Positions 24,524 to 32,838 of a DNA stretch of 41,453 bases are shown in pieces. Source of the DNA: Asaia bogorensis (lineage in GTDB: Bacteria; Pseudomonadota; Alphaproteobacteria; Acetobacterales; Acetobacteraceae); assembly GCA_945874805.1 (NCBI GenBank), contig CAMCJI010000008.1, positions 1 to 41,453 of the forward strand, written 5' to 3'. The position numbers were made by a program, and so were the translations under genes. The notes beneath the pieces were generated by a model, which was not told the DNA's origin, searched no databases, and saw only the letters and a list, made by a program, of their open reading frames with translations. Every line of letters starts with the position of its first letter. Positions within the stretch are counted from its first letter, which is position 1.

Positions 24524-25726
24524 ATGGCGTGGCACACCGGCACGCGGCCAGGCAGCCGCATCACCCGCGTCGACATCCACGAATTCACCTATCCGGTCGA
24601 AGGGCTGGGAGTGGATGCCAGCGGCAACCGCTGCGTGATGAAGGGGGCGCGCAGCAACGTCCCCGGCTTCGCCCTGCGCATCGAAACCGCCGACGGCGCC
24701 AGCGGCGAATACTGCACCTCCCACAGCGGCAAGAGCGGGGTGATCGCCGGGCAGGCGCGTGCGCTCGCCCCCCATATCCTCGGCCAGGATGCCGCGGCGC
24801 GCGAGGCGATCTTCAACAAGCTCAAGCGCATGCACCGGCATTTCTCCGCCGTCGGGCACTCCCCAATCGACATCGCTCTGTGGGACCTCGCCGGAAAATC
24901 CGCCCGCCTGCCCGTCTGGCGCCTGCTCGGCGGCTATCGCGAGCGCCTGCCTGCCTATGCCAGCACCCTCAACGGCGGCCGCCACGGCCTGCTCGACAGC
25001 AAGGAGGCCTATGCCGACTTCGCCGAGGAGTGTCTCGCTTTAGGCTATCGCGGCTACAAGCTGCACGGCTGGGGCGAGGGCGACGCCCGCGAGGAGGCGG
25101 AAAACCTGCTGTTCTGCGCCGGGCGTGTGGGCAGCCGGATGACGCTGATGTACGACGCCGCCAGCGAGCTCAAAACCTTCGCCGATGCCATCTATGTCGG
25201 CCGCGCCTGCGACGAGGCGCGCTACTATTGGTACGAAGACCCGTGCCTGGACGCCGGCTGGTCACCGCACGCGGCCCGCCAGCTCAAGGAGCACGTCAAG
25301 ACCCCGCTGCTGCTCACCGAGCATGTGCGCGGGCTGGAGGCCAAGGCCCCCTGGATTACCGCCGGGGCCACCGACTTCCTGCGCGCCGACCCCGACTACG
25401 ACATGGGCATCACCGGCACCATGAAGACCGCGCATCTCGCGGAAGCCTTCGGCCTGGACTGCGAAATCCACGCCGCCGGCCCGGCTCAGCGGCACTGCAT
25501 GGCCGCCATCCGCAACAGCAACTGGTATGAGCTCTCCCTCGTCGCCCCCGGTGTCGCCAACCCCGTCCCGCCGGTGTTCGGCTCCGGCTACAGCGATGCG
25601 CTGGAGGCCGTCGGCGCCGACGGCTGCTTCCCCGTCCCCACCGGCGACGGCCTCGGCGTCGAACTCGACTGGGACTACATCACCCGCAACCGCACCGCCC
25701 TGCACAGCTTCCGTCAGGAAAGCTGA
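24524..25726 (+). CDS. Mandelate racemase/muconate lactonizing-family enzyme (probable sugar acid dehydratase)
   Basis: 400 residues from ATG 24524, which has AGGGAG about 10 bases upstream; an upstream TTG would add 10 residues and is rejected. Enolase-superfamily fold: N-terminal capping domain, then a barrel. Metal ligands appear to be Asp211 (MYDAASEL), Glu238 (WYEDP) and Glu266 (TEHVRG). Catalytic candidates are Lys179 in YKLHG (a KxH in place of the common KxK), an Asp near 289-291 and His316 in EIHAAGP. These enzymes abstract the alpha proton of a carboxylate, commonly dehydrating aldonates. It is divergent from a carbohydrate importer and followed by a GMC oxidoreductase, consistent with sugar-acid catabolism. 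Confidence 0.88.
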   Translation: MAWHTGTRPGSRITRVDIHEFTYPVEGLGVDASGNRCVMKGARSNVPGFALRIETADGASGEYCTSHSGKSGVIAGQARALAPHILGQDAAAREAIFNKLKRMHRHFSAVGHSPIDIALWDLAGKSARLPVWRLLGGYRERLPAYASTLNGGRHGLLDSKEAYADFAEECLALGYRGYKLHGWGEGDAREEAENLLFCAGRVGSRMTLMYDAASELKTFADAIYVGRACDEARYYWYEDPCLDAGWSPHAARQLKEHVKTPLLLTEHVRGLEAKAPWITAGATDFLRADPDYDMGITGTMKTAHLAEAFGLDCEIHAAGPAQRHCMAAIRNSNWYELSLVAPGVANPVPPVFGSGYSDALEAVGADGCFPVPTGDGLGVELDWDYITRNRTALHSFRQES

Positions 25727-25741
25727 GCCGGGGCCGGCGCG

Positions 25742-27436
25742 ATGTGGGACTACCTGATCATCGGCGCCGGCTCGGCTGGCTCCGTCCTGGCCGGCCGGCT
25801 TTCCGAGCATTCCAACAACAAGGTGCTCCTATTGGAGGCCGGGCCAGACCTCCCCCCGGGCCAGGAACCGCCTGAAATCAAAGACCTCTACCCCTACCGC
25901 GCCTCCTTCAACCCCGCCTACCAGTGGCGCGACCTGAAGGTGCATTTCGCGCCGCTGCCGCACAATGACGCCGCGCGCCCGCCCACAGCCACCTACGGCC
26001 AAGCCCGCGTCGTCGGCGGCGGTTCCAGCATCAACGGCGAGCTCGCCAACCGCGGCACCCCCGCCGACTACGACGAATGGGCAGCCCTCGGCGCTGAGGG
26101 CTGGTCCTGGGCCGAAGTGCTCCCCTATTTCCGCAAACTCGAACGCGACCTGGACTTCACGGGCCCCCTGCATGGCGACGCCGGCCCCATTCCGATCAGC
26201 CATGTGCCGCAATCCGCCTGGCCCGGCTTCACCCGCGCCGCCGCCGCGGCCTTCACCGCCGCCGGCTGGCGCGACATCGCCGACCAGAACGCCTGCTTCG
26301 ATGACGGCTGGTTCGCCCTGCCGCTCTCCGCCGACCACACCCAGCGCCGCTCGGCCGCCATGGGCTACCTCTCCGCCGAAGTCCGCGCCAGGCCCAACCT
26401 GACCGTCCAGGCGCTGAGCCCGGTCACCCGCATCGTCATCGAGGAGGGGCGCGCGGTCGGCGCGGAGGTTGCCGGCCAGATCATCCGCGCCCGCGAAACC
26501 ATCATCGCCGCCGGCGCCCTGCAATCCCCGGCGATGTTGCTGCGCGCCGGCATCGGCCCTGCCCTTCAGCTCCGCGCGCTGGGCATCGACGTGGTCGCCG
26601 ACCGCCAGGGCGTCGGCGCCAACCTGCAGGAACACCCGGCCCTGGCGATGTCCGCCTGGCTCACCCCCACCGCCCGCATGGGGGAGCATCCCCGGCGCCA
26701 CGTGCAGATGGCCCTGCGCCACACCTCGCCCGAACCCGGCAGCCCGACCGGCGACATGTTCACCGTCGTCGTAGCCAAATCCGCCTGGCACCCGATCGGC
26801 CGCCGGCTCGGCTCGCTGTTCACCTGGATCAACAAGCCATTCTCCAGCGGGCATGTGCGCCTGCGCACGCCGCACGCGCGCGACTACCCCCAAATTGCCT
26901 TCGAGCTCCTCTCCGACCCGCGCGACCTCGCCCGGATGAAATCCGCCTTCCGCCAGATGGCGACCCTGTTTGCTGACCCAAACTTAGCCGCCGTCGCCCG
27001 CGACCCCTTCGCCGCCACCCACGGCGCCATGGCCGGGATGGTGGGCCGCATCAGCCTGCGCAACTGGCTGCTGACCATCGGCCCCGCCCTCCTGATGGAC
27101 GGGCCCGCAACGCTGCGGCGCCTCGTCATCGCCCGCCTGCTGGCCATGGACTCCAACATCTCCGCCATCCTGGCCGATGACGCAACCCTCGAAGCCATCG
27201 TCCGCCGCTACACCATCGGCGGTTGGCACGCCTCGGGCACCTGCCGCATGGGTGCTACCGACGACCCGATGGCCGTCGTCGATCCCCACACAGCCCGCGT
27301 CCACGGGCTCGCCGGCCTGAGCGTCGTTGATGCCTCCATCATGCCCTGCGTGCCGCGCGCCAACACCAACATCCCCACCATCATGCTGGCCGAAAAAATG
27401 GCAGACGCAATCCTGCGCCGCTCTCCAACCCGGTAG
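25742..27436 (+). CDS. GMC-family FAD oxidoreductase (choline/alcohol dehydrogenase-like)
   Basis: 564 residues, usual for the family. FAD motif LIIGAGSAGSVLAGRLSE (about 5-22), GMC signature GQARVVGGGSSINGELANRG near 84-103, and the C-terminal active-site region GGWHASGTCRMG with His496 and NTNIPTIMLAEK with Asn541/543 as the likely His-Asn pair. It oxidises an alcohol or polyol to an aldehyde or ketone. It starts 15 bases after the dehydratase stop, so the two are co-transcribed. No signal peptide. Substrate unknown. Confidence 0.9.
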   Translation: MWDYLIIGAGSAGSVLAGRLSEHSNNKVLLLEAGPDLPPGQEPPEIKDLYPYRASFNPAYQWRDLKVHFAPLPHNDAARPPTATYGQARVVGGGSSINGELANRGTPADYDEWAALGAEGWSWAEVLPYFRKLERDLDFTGPLHGDAGPIPISHVPQSAWPGFTRAAAAAFTAAGWRDIADQNACFDDGWFALPLSADHTQRRSAAMGYLSAEVRARPNLTVQALSPVTRIVIEEGRAVGAEVAGQIIRARETIIAAGALQSPAMLLRAGIGPALQLRALGIDVVADRQGVGANLQEHPALAMSAWLTPTARMGEHPRRHVQMALRHTSPEPGSPTGDMFTVVVAKSAWHPIGRRLGSLFTWINKPFSSGHVRLRTPHARDYPQIAFELLSDPRDLARMKSAFRQMATLFADPNLAAVARDPFAATHGAMAGMVGRISLRNWLLTIGPALLMDGPATLRRLVIARLLAMDSNISAILADDATLEAIVRRYTIGGWHASGTCRMGATDDPMAVVDPHTARVHGLAGLSVVDASIMPCVPRANTNIPTIMLAEKMADAILRRSPTR

Positions 27437-27476
27437 AACCCCAGGTTCGGATCGGGACAGCCGGCTGGTGACGCAT

Positions 27477-27490
27477 TTGATCTGCATCAA
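27477..27490. promoter_or_regulatory. FNR/FixK (Anr)-type binding site
   Basis: TTGATCTGCATCAA matches the FNR-family consensus TTGAT-N4-ATCAA at every defined base. It lies 41 bases after the GMC oxidoreductase stop and 145 bases before the HlyD-like gene, in the only non-coding stretch (27437-27635) that could promote that operon. A class II arrangement (site near -41.5) would put transcription start near 27525 with a leader of about 110 bases. The -10 there (TAGCCT) is weak, as expected for an activator-dependent promoter. Confidence 0.7.
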
Positions 27491-27635
27491 CGCAAGGCTG
27501 ACCCGCGAAGCCTAGCCTCCAGTTTGTCCGCGGCACGTCGTCGCTTCGCCCAATTACATCGGGGTCCTACCGTCCTGGCAATCTGGCGCCTGCGCGGGAC
27601 AATTGCTTCTCAGGCTGGTTCTGGAAAATCCCACA

Positions 27636-28781
27636 ATGCGCCTTCGCATAGCGGCTGCACTCCTTGTCATGGCAATGGGGATCGGTGGGGCCTGGTGGTA
27701 TGTCACGCAGCGGCCCCTGGCCGTGCCGGTGGCTGGCATCTCCCAGGACGTGGCGGTGACGGTCTTCGGCCTGGGCTCGATCGAAGCGCGCGTGCTGTCG
27801 CGGGTGGGGTTCGAGGTTCCCGGCACGCTGATCGAGGTTCTGGCCGATCACGGCGACCGGGTGGCGGCCGGCAGCCTGCTCGCCCAGCTGAACCCGGCGA
27901 GCCAGCAGGCCCGGGTGGCGCGGGCAGAGGCAGCGATCCTCTCCGCCCAAGCCGCGGTGGCCAAGGCCGAGGCGCAGCGCGAGCGGGCGGAAGCGCAGCT
28001 CGCACAGCGCCGCGCCACCGCGCAGCGCCGCCGCGAGCTCGCCAGCCGCGGCGCCGGCAGCGCGGAGGCCGCCGAACTGGCGGAAACCGAGGTTGTTTCG
28101 GCACAGGCGGATGTCGGCGTGAACCGCGCAGACGCCATGGTCGCACGCGCGGCGCTGGCCGAGGCGCAGGCCAATCTGCTGGCCGAGCGCACCACGCTGG
28201 CCAAGCACAGCCTGATCGCGCCGTTCGAGGCGACGGTGATCGCACGCACGCGCGAGCCGGGCACGGCGCTGAACCCGGGCGAGCCGGTGTTCACCCTGGT
28301 CGCACCTGACAGCCTGTGGGCGCTCGCCTATGTGGACGAAGGGCGGGCGGGAGACATCGCCCTCGGCCAGGCCGCCCGCGTGACCCTGCGCAGCCGGCCC
28401 GGTAGCCCGATGGAAGCCGAGGTGGTGCGCATCGGCCTGGAGGCGGACCGGGTGACGGAGGAGCGGCGCGTCTATGTCCGCTGCCGCGCCTGCCCGGCAG
28501 CCCCGGTGATCGGCGAGCAGGCGGAGGTGGTGATCACCACCGGCCGCTTGGCGCGCGCGCTGCTGGTGCCGGAAGCGGCGGTGCAGGGCTTCGACGGGGT
28601 GTCGGGCACCGTCTGGACGGTGGAGGGCGACCGGCTGGCGCAGCGGCGGCTGCGCTTCGCGGCGCGGCTGATCGATGCGCGGCTGGCCCTGACCGAGCCC
28701 TTGCCGGAGGGGGTGGCGGTGGCCGTCACGGTCGGCGGCGGCTTCGCCATCGGCCGGCCGGCGCGGGCCGTGGCACCGTGA
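27636..28781 (+). CDS. HlyD-family periplasmic adaptor (membrane fusion protein, DevB-like)
   Basis: 381 residues. One N-terminal membrane anchor (LRIAAALLVMAMGIGGAWW, about 3-21), a lipoyl/barrel half-motif GTLIEVLADHGDRVAAGSLL near 68-87, a long Ala/Glu/Arg-rich coiled-coil hairpin (about 90-190), then HSLIAPFEATVIARTREPG closing the lipoyl domain. Such adaptors link inner-membrane ABC exporters to outer-membrane channels. A TTG start 33 bases upstream is possible but the ATG places the anchor properly. The stop overlaps the next gene by four bases. Confidence 0.88.
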   Translation: MRLRIAAALLVMAMGIGGAWWYVTQRPLAVPVAGISQDVAVTVFGLGSIEARVLSRVGFEVPGTLIEVLADHGDRVAAGSLLAQLNPASQQARVARAEAAILSAQAAVAKAEAQRERAEAQLAQRRATAQRRRELASRGAGSAEAAELAETEVVSAQADVGVNRADAMVARAALAEAQANLLAERTTLAKHSLIAPFEATVIARTREPGTALNPGEPVFTLVAPDSLWALAYVDEGRAGDIALGQAARVTLRSRPGSPMEAEVVRIGLEADRVTEERRVYVRCRACPAAPVIGEQAEVVITTGRLARALLVPEAAVQGFDGVSGTVWTVEGDRLAQRRLRFAARLIDARLALTEPLPEGVAVAVTVGGGFAIGRPARAVAP

Positions 28782-29911
28782 ATCTCGCACTCGCCGATAT
28801 CCGCCACAAGCTCGGCCGCTTCCTGATGACCTGCGTCGGGCTGGGCCTGCTGATGGGGGTCGCGCTGTCGATGGTGGGCATCTACCAAGGGGTCGTGGCG
28901 GAGGCGCTGGCGCTGTCGCGGGCGCTGGAGGCCGATCTATGGGTGGTGGAATCCGGCACGCGCGGGCCGTTTGCCGAGGCGTCGCGGCTGGCCGGAGATT
29001 CGCGGGAGATGGTGCAGCGCCTGTCTGGCGTGGCCGCGGCCGGCAGCATCACGCTGCGCAGCGTCGAGGCCGAAGTGCCGTGGGGTCGGGTGCGGATGCA
29101 ACTGATCGGCCAGGAGCCGGGCCGCCCGGGCGGGCCAGCGCGCGTGGTGCAGGGGCGCGGCCTGGGCGGCGCGCGGCGCGAGATGGTGGTCGACCGCCGG
29201 TCCGGGCTGGCACCGGGTGCCACGGTTCTGCTCGGTGGGGACCGCTATCTGGTGGTGGGCACCACAACGGGGCTGGTCTCCTCCGGCGGCGATCCGCTTG
29301 GTTTCATTCATCTGCGCGATAGCCAGGAGTTGCAGTTCAAGCTTGCCCCGCCGGCCGCCCGCCGCGCTGCCGCCGCCGGCGCCCAGCCGGCCGGGACGGA
29401 CAGCATCAACGCCGTGGTCGCACGGCTGCATCCGGGTGCGGATGCCCAGAGCGTGGCCGAGACGGTGCGGCGGTGGAAGCATCTGACGGCGCTGACCGAC
29501 ACGGAGCAGTCCAACCTGCTGACGCAATCGCTGGTGCAACGCGCGCGCATGCAGCTCGGGCTGTTCACCGTGGTGCTGCTGCTGGTCTCGGCGGTGATCA
29601 TCGCGCTGATCATCTACACGATGACGATGGATAAGCTGCGCGAGATCGCCACGCTGAAGCTGATCGGCGCACCGGACCGCACCATCGTCGCCCTGGTGCT
29701 GCAACAGGCGCTGCTGCTGGGCGGGGCGGGCTACGTCGCCGCGATCGGCTGGGTGTTTGCGGTGCGCGACGTGTTTCCGCGCACGGTAGCCCTCGGGCCG
29801 GCAGAAGTGGCGGTGATGGCGGGGGTGATCGGGGTGATCTGCGTGCTGGCAAGCCTGCTGTCGATCCGGGCCGCGCTGCGCATCGAGCCGCAGCAGGCAC
29901 TGGGCGGCTGA
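28778..29911 (+). CDS. FtsX/MacB-type ABC exporter permease (DevC-like)
   Basis: 377 residues beginning with GTG in a GTGA overlap. One membrane helix near the N-terminus (about 13-35), a large periplasmic MacB-PCD-like domain (about 40-255), then three C-terminal helices in an FtsX domain (LFTVVLLLVSAVIIALIIYT, then LRIEPQQALGG at the end). This is the type VII (MacB-like) exporter topology with four helices. With its adaptor and ATPase neighbours it forms a DevBCA-like efflux module. Confidence 0.9.
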   Translation: MNLALADIRHKLGRFLMTCVGLGLLMGVALSMVGIYQGVVAEALALSRALEADLWVVESGTRGPFAEASRLAGDSREMVQRLSGVAAAGSITLRSVEAEVPWGRVRMQLIGQEPGRPGGPARVVQGRGLGGARREMVVDRRSGLAPGATVLLGGDRYLVVGTTTGLVSSGGDPLGFIHLRDSQELQFKLAPPAARRAAAAGAQPAGTDSINAVVARLHPGADAQSVAETVRRWKHLTALTDTEQSNLLTQSLVQRARMQLGLFTVVLLLVSAVIIALIIYTMTMDKLREIATLKLIGAPDRTIVALVLQQALLLGGAGYVAAIGWVFAVRDVFPRTVALGPAEVAVMAGVIGVICVLASLLSIRAALRIEPQQALGG

Positions 29912-29914
29912 ACG

Positions 29915-30595
29915 ATGGCAAAGCTGCTGATCCAGGCCGAAGGGCTCGGCAAGACCTTCGGTGCAGGCGAAGCCGCCGTCAGGGCGCTGTGCGACGTCAA
30001 TCTGGCGGTGGCGGCGGGCGAGGTGGTGGGCCTGCGCGGCCCATCCGGCAGCGGCAAATCGACGCTGCTCAACCTCGTCGCCTGCATCCAGGAACCCTCC
30101 GCCGGACGGCTGCTGCTGGACGGCGCGACGGTGTGGGACGGCGGCTACCGTATCCCCGACCTGCCGCGGCTACGTCGCGAGCGCATCGGCTTCATCTTCC
30201 AGTTCCACAACCTGCTGCCGTTCCTTGATGCGATCGACAACGTGGCGCTGGCGATGACGCTCGCCGGCGCGGCGCTGGCGGAGGCGCGGGCACGGGCGCG
30301 CGCGTTGCTGGATGAGTTGCAGGTGGGAAGGCGCGCGCTCGACATGCCCTCGCGCCTGTCCGGCGGGGAGGCACAGCGGGTGGCGATCGCGCGGGCGCTG
30401 GCCAACCGGCCGCAGATCATCCTGGCCGACGAGCCGACCGCGGCCCTGGACTCCGAGCGCGCCCGCGTGGTGATGGACCTGCTGCGCGAAGTCGCCCGGA
30501 CGCAGCAGGCGGCGGTGCTGGTGGTGACGCATGACGAGAAGATCTTCGACCGCTTCGACCGGCTGATCTCGCTGCGCGACGGGCAGATCGAATAG
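29915..30595 (+). CDS. ABC exporter ATPase (LolD/MacB/DevA-like)
   Basis: 226 residues. Walker A GPSGSGKST (about 42-50), signature [19 protein letters not shown], Walker B ILADEPTAALDSE, and the switch VVTHDEKIFDRFDRLI. This class powers MacB/LolCE/DevC permeases. It starts 3 bases after the permease stop and ends the operon. No outer-membrane channel (TolC) gene follows; instead the sequence runs into IS remnants, so any fourth gene may have been lost. Confidence 0.9.
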   Translation: MAKLLIQAEGLGKTFGAGEAAVRALCDVNLAVAAGEVVGLRGPSGSGKSTLLNLVACIQEPSAGRLLLDGATVWDGGYRIPDLPRLRRERIGFIFQFHNLLPFLDAIDNVALAMTLAGAALAEARARARALLDELQVGRRALDMPSRLSGGEAQRVAIARALANRPQIILADEPTAALDSERARVVMDLLREVARTQQAAVLVVTHDEKIFDRFDRLISLRDGQIE

Positions 30596-30819
30596 CCGAC
30601 GGTCTGCCAGTCCCGCACAGCGACAATACGGCCCGATGCCAACCCAGGCACGCTTCTCCTAGCCACACCCCCGTTCACCGGGCAACAGATGCTCTGCGAT
30701 GTCGCGGGTGACGTGAATCCGGCTAGCCCAAGGGAATGCTTCTTCGTGCCCCTTTGCTGACGCTGACGCGAAGATCAGTGAGGTTGCCCCGTTTTGGTGG
30801 ACGGTTTGTTGGCTTGCGG

Positions 30820-30970
30820 CTAGGCGCCGTCGAGCGCTTTCTGCATTTCGGCCTCATAGGTCATCGGTGAGCGATATCCGAGTCCGGAATGCAGCCTGAC
30901 CGGGTTGTACCAGCCTTCGATAAAGCTGAAGCACGCCATCCGGGCCTCGGCCTGGGAGGTAAAGCGGCGT
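30820..30970 (-). pseudogene. IS3-family transposase (OrfB) C-terminal remnant
   Basis: The minus-strand frame encodes a tail with FIEGWYNPVRLHSGLGYRSP and MTYEAEMQ, the typical end of IS3-group OrfB integrase proteins, and stops at 30820. Only about 50 codons remain; the rve core with its catalytic residues is missing. Confidence 0.75.
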
Positions 30971-31361
30971 CGGCTGGTCGATGAAGGCGGAGATGACGAC
31001 CCAGCTCGTCACCGACGCGCTCGTTATGGCGATCTGGCGCCGCGGAAAACCGGATGACTTGCTGCATCATTCCGACCAAGGCAGCCAATGTACCAGTGAG
31101 CAATTCCAGCGGCTGATGGCCGACAACGGCGTCACTTGCTCGATGAGCCGCTCCGGAAATGTTTGGGACAATGGAGCTATGGAGAGCTTCTTCTCGTCGC
31201 TGAAAACCGAGCGAACCGCCCGGAAAACCTACCGCTCGCGCGACGAGGCACTCGCTGACGTGTTCGACTCTATCGAGTGCTACTACAACCCGATCCGTCA
31301 GCACTCGACCCTGGGCTGTCTCAGCCCGCTCGACTTCGAGAAACAGGTGCAGTTAGCTTGA
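30966..31361 (+). pseudogene. IS3-family transposase (OrfB) C-terminal half
   Basis: Begins abruptly near GWSMKAEMTTQLV and continues DLLHHSDQGSQCTSEQF (second catalytic Asp of the DDE integrase core), NVWDNGAMESFFSSLKTE (catalytic Glu) and YNPIRQHSTLGCLSP, ending at 31361. The first half, including the first Asp, is lost. An ATG at 30981 opens a 126-codon frame but this is a fragment, not a functional gene. Confidence 0.85.
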
Positions 31362-31461
31362 CTAGGTGCCCACCGAACCAGCAGCAGGCCAGTTGCGAAA
31401 CTGCATGTGGTCGGTCTAGGCCTTGCCCGAAGCATTTGCCCGCGCCAACAGGTAGAGCCTC

Positions 31462-32271
31462 ATGGACCCGATAGCAGCCAACCGCCTGAACTGGGACGAC
31501 CGCGCGGAGATCCACCTACGCGACAGCACGGGCTTCTACGGCATCGATGCCGTGCGTGCGGGCGACAAGCAGCTCGATCCCATCGTCGATGGCGAACTCG
31601 GCGATATCGCTGGGCTGCGCGTGGCGCATCTGCAGTGCCATTTTGGGCTCGACACCATGCGCCTAGCCCGGCGCGGTGCCATCGCCACCGGGCTCGACTT
31701 CTCGCCCCGGGCCATCGCCGGCGCGCGGGTGTTGGGCGCGGAGCTTGATCTGCCTGTGCGCTTCGTCGAGGGCGATGTGCATGATGCAGCCACACTGCTC
31801 GATGGCCCCTTCGACTTGGTCTATGTGACCTGGGGGACGCTTTGCTGGCTGCCGGACATGACTCGCTGGGCACGGGTGGTCGCCGCGCTTCTGGCACCTG
31901 GCGGCGCGATGTACCTGGCGGATTCACACCCGGCGATGAACGCTTTGGAGCAGCAGGATGAACGGCTGGTGCTGGCGCGCCCCTGGCAAGTGCCCATCGA
32001 GGCACCGTTCAACTACAATGACGCCACCACTTATACCGGCGCGCCGGACATGCTGGCGCACACCCAGACCTACGAATGGGCGCATTCGTTCAGCGCTATT
32101 CTAGGTGCACTCCTGGCGGCCGGCTTCCGTCTTGATTTCCTGCATGAGCATGAGACGCTGCCTTGGCCCGCCTTTCCGATGATGGAGCCTGCCGGCGCGG
32201 GGATGTTCCGCCTGCCGGCATCGATGCCGGCCTTGCCGCTCGCTTTTTCGTTGCGCGCGACCCTGAGCTGA
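31462..32271 (+). CDS. SAM-dependent methyltransferase, class I
   Basis: 269 residues. Motif I appears as VAHLQCHFGLDTMRLARRGA (about 54-73), followed by GLDFSPRAI (motif II acid Asp) and FDLVYVTWGTLCWLPDM (motif IV). The HLQCHFGLDT form is common in a widespread group of uncharacterised bacterial methyltransferases. A weak ribosome site (GGTAGAG) lies about 7 bases upstream. It sits alone between two IS scars, so it may have come in or been separated from partners by transposition. Substrate unknown. Confidence 0.85.
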   Translation: MDPIAANRLNWDDRAEIHLRDSTGFYGIDAVRAGDKQLDPIVDGELGDIAGLRVAHLQCHFGLDTMRLARRGAIATGLDFSPRAIAGARVLGAELDLPVRFVEGDVHDAATLLDGPFDLVYVTWGTLCWLPDMTRWARVVAALLAPGGAMYLADSHPAMNALEQQDERLVLARPWQVPIEAPFNYNDATTYTGAPDMLAHTQTYEWAHSFSAILGALLAAGFRLDFLHEHETLPWPAFPMMEPAGAGMFRLPASMPALPLAFSLRATLS

Positions 32272-32838
32272 TCAGCAGCAGGCAGGTGTTGCGGGTCAAG
32301 CTTGTCAATCTGCGCCTCGTTATGCCGCCGCATGTGTTTCGGCGCGTCATCGGGATCCCTCGATCGGTTTCCAAAGATGACCCCACAAAATCAGGCGCTT
32401 CGTTCATCTCATCAATGCGATATGAGCTGTCGTGAGCGGTCACAATCTAAAGTCGGCAGCCATCCCGAACGATCCGGGAAAACGCTGATTGTTTCAATTG
32501 GATAGCCCTAAATTGGACGAGATGCCACTTGGATGCCGCCTCACAGTCATGCACCGGCTTGCGGCGCCGATGCCCTGCCCAGCGTGGCCCATCGTCTTTC
32601 CTGCTCGCCGCTGGGATCAGCGTCGCATCCACCAGGGTGCCGGCCCCAAGACGATGGTCATCTCATCGCGCCAAATGAAGGTTGGGCGCGGCAGATTGTG
32701 GGGGAAGTTCTGCGGTATGCTTGGTCGAAACTCTTAACTTCCTGCCGGCCCTCTATGTCCCTGGTTCCGCATCGCCCCGCCGGCGCGCTCGGGGTGAGCC
32801 ACATGCTCAGGTTGACGCCTGGTGGTAGCCGCGCGCTG
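32272..32838. other. 567-base non-coding region with IS debris
   Basis: No intact gene. It holds a short IS5-type transposase fragment (next entry). The first 200 bases are comparatively A/T-rich and show no recognisable domain on either strand. The last 180 bases before the convergent metal permease stop also show nothing convincing. The region looks like a decayed insertion site. Confidence 0.5.
32537..32656 (-). pseudogene. IS5-family transposase internal fragment
   Basis: The minus-strand frame reads GAGTLVDATLIPAASRKDD and PRWAGHRRRKPVHDCEA, characteristic of the middle of IS5-group transposases (GTLVDATI... and RKPVHGYKAH). Only about 40 codons match. After CEA the frame continues into unrelated sequence and stops at 32447. 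No N- or C-terminal transposase parts remain. Confidence 0.65.

Larger units (their letters stand above)
30778..31400. mobile_element. Composite IS3-family scar: two truncated elements back to back
   Basis: The minus-strand tail of one IS3-type transposase (30820-30970) abuts the plus-strand C-terminal half of another (about 30966-31361). Both reading frames point away from a junction near 30965-30970, and both lack their N-terminal parts. The outer ends are approximate: TGAGGTTGCCCCGTTTTGG near 30779 and GGTGCCCACCGAACC near 31365 look like IS terminal regions. Neither remnant can transpose on its own. The preceding 30596-30777 shows no gene. Confidence 0.7.
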
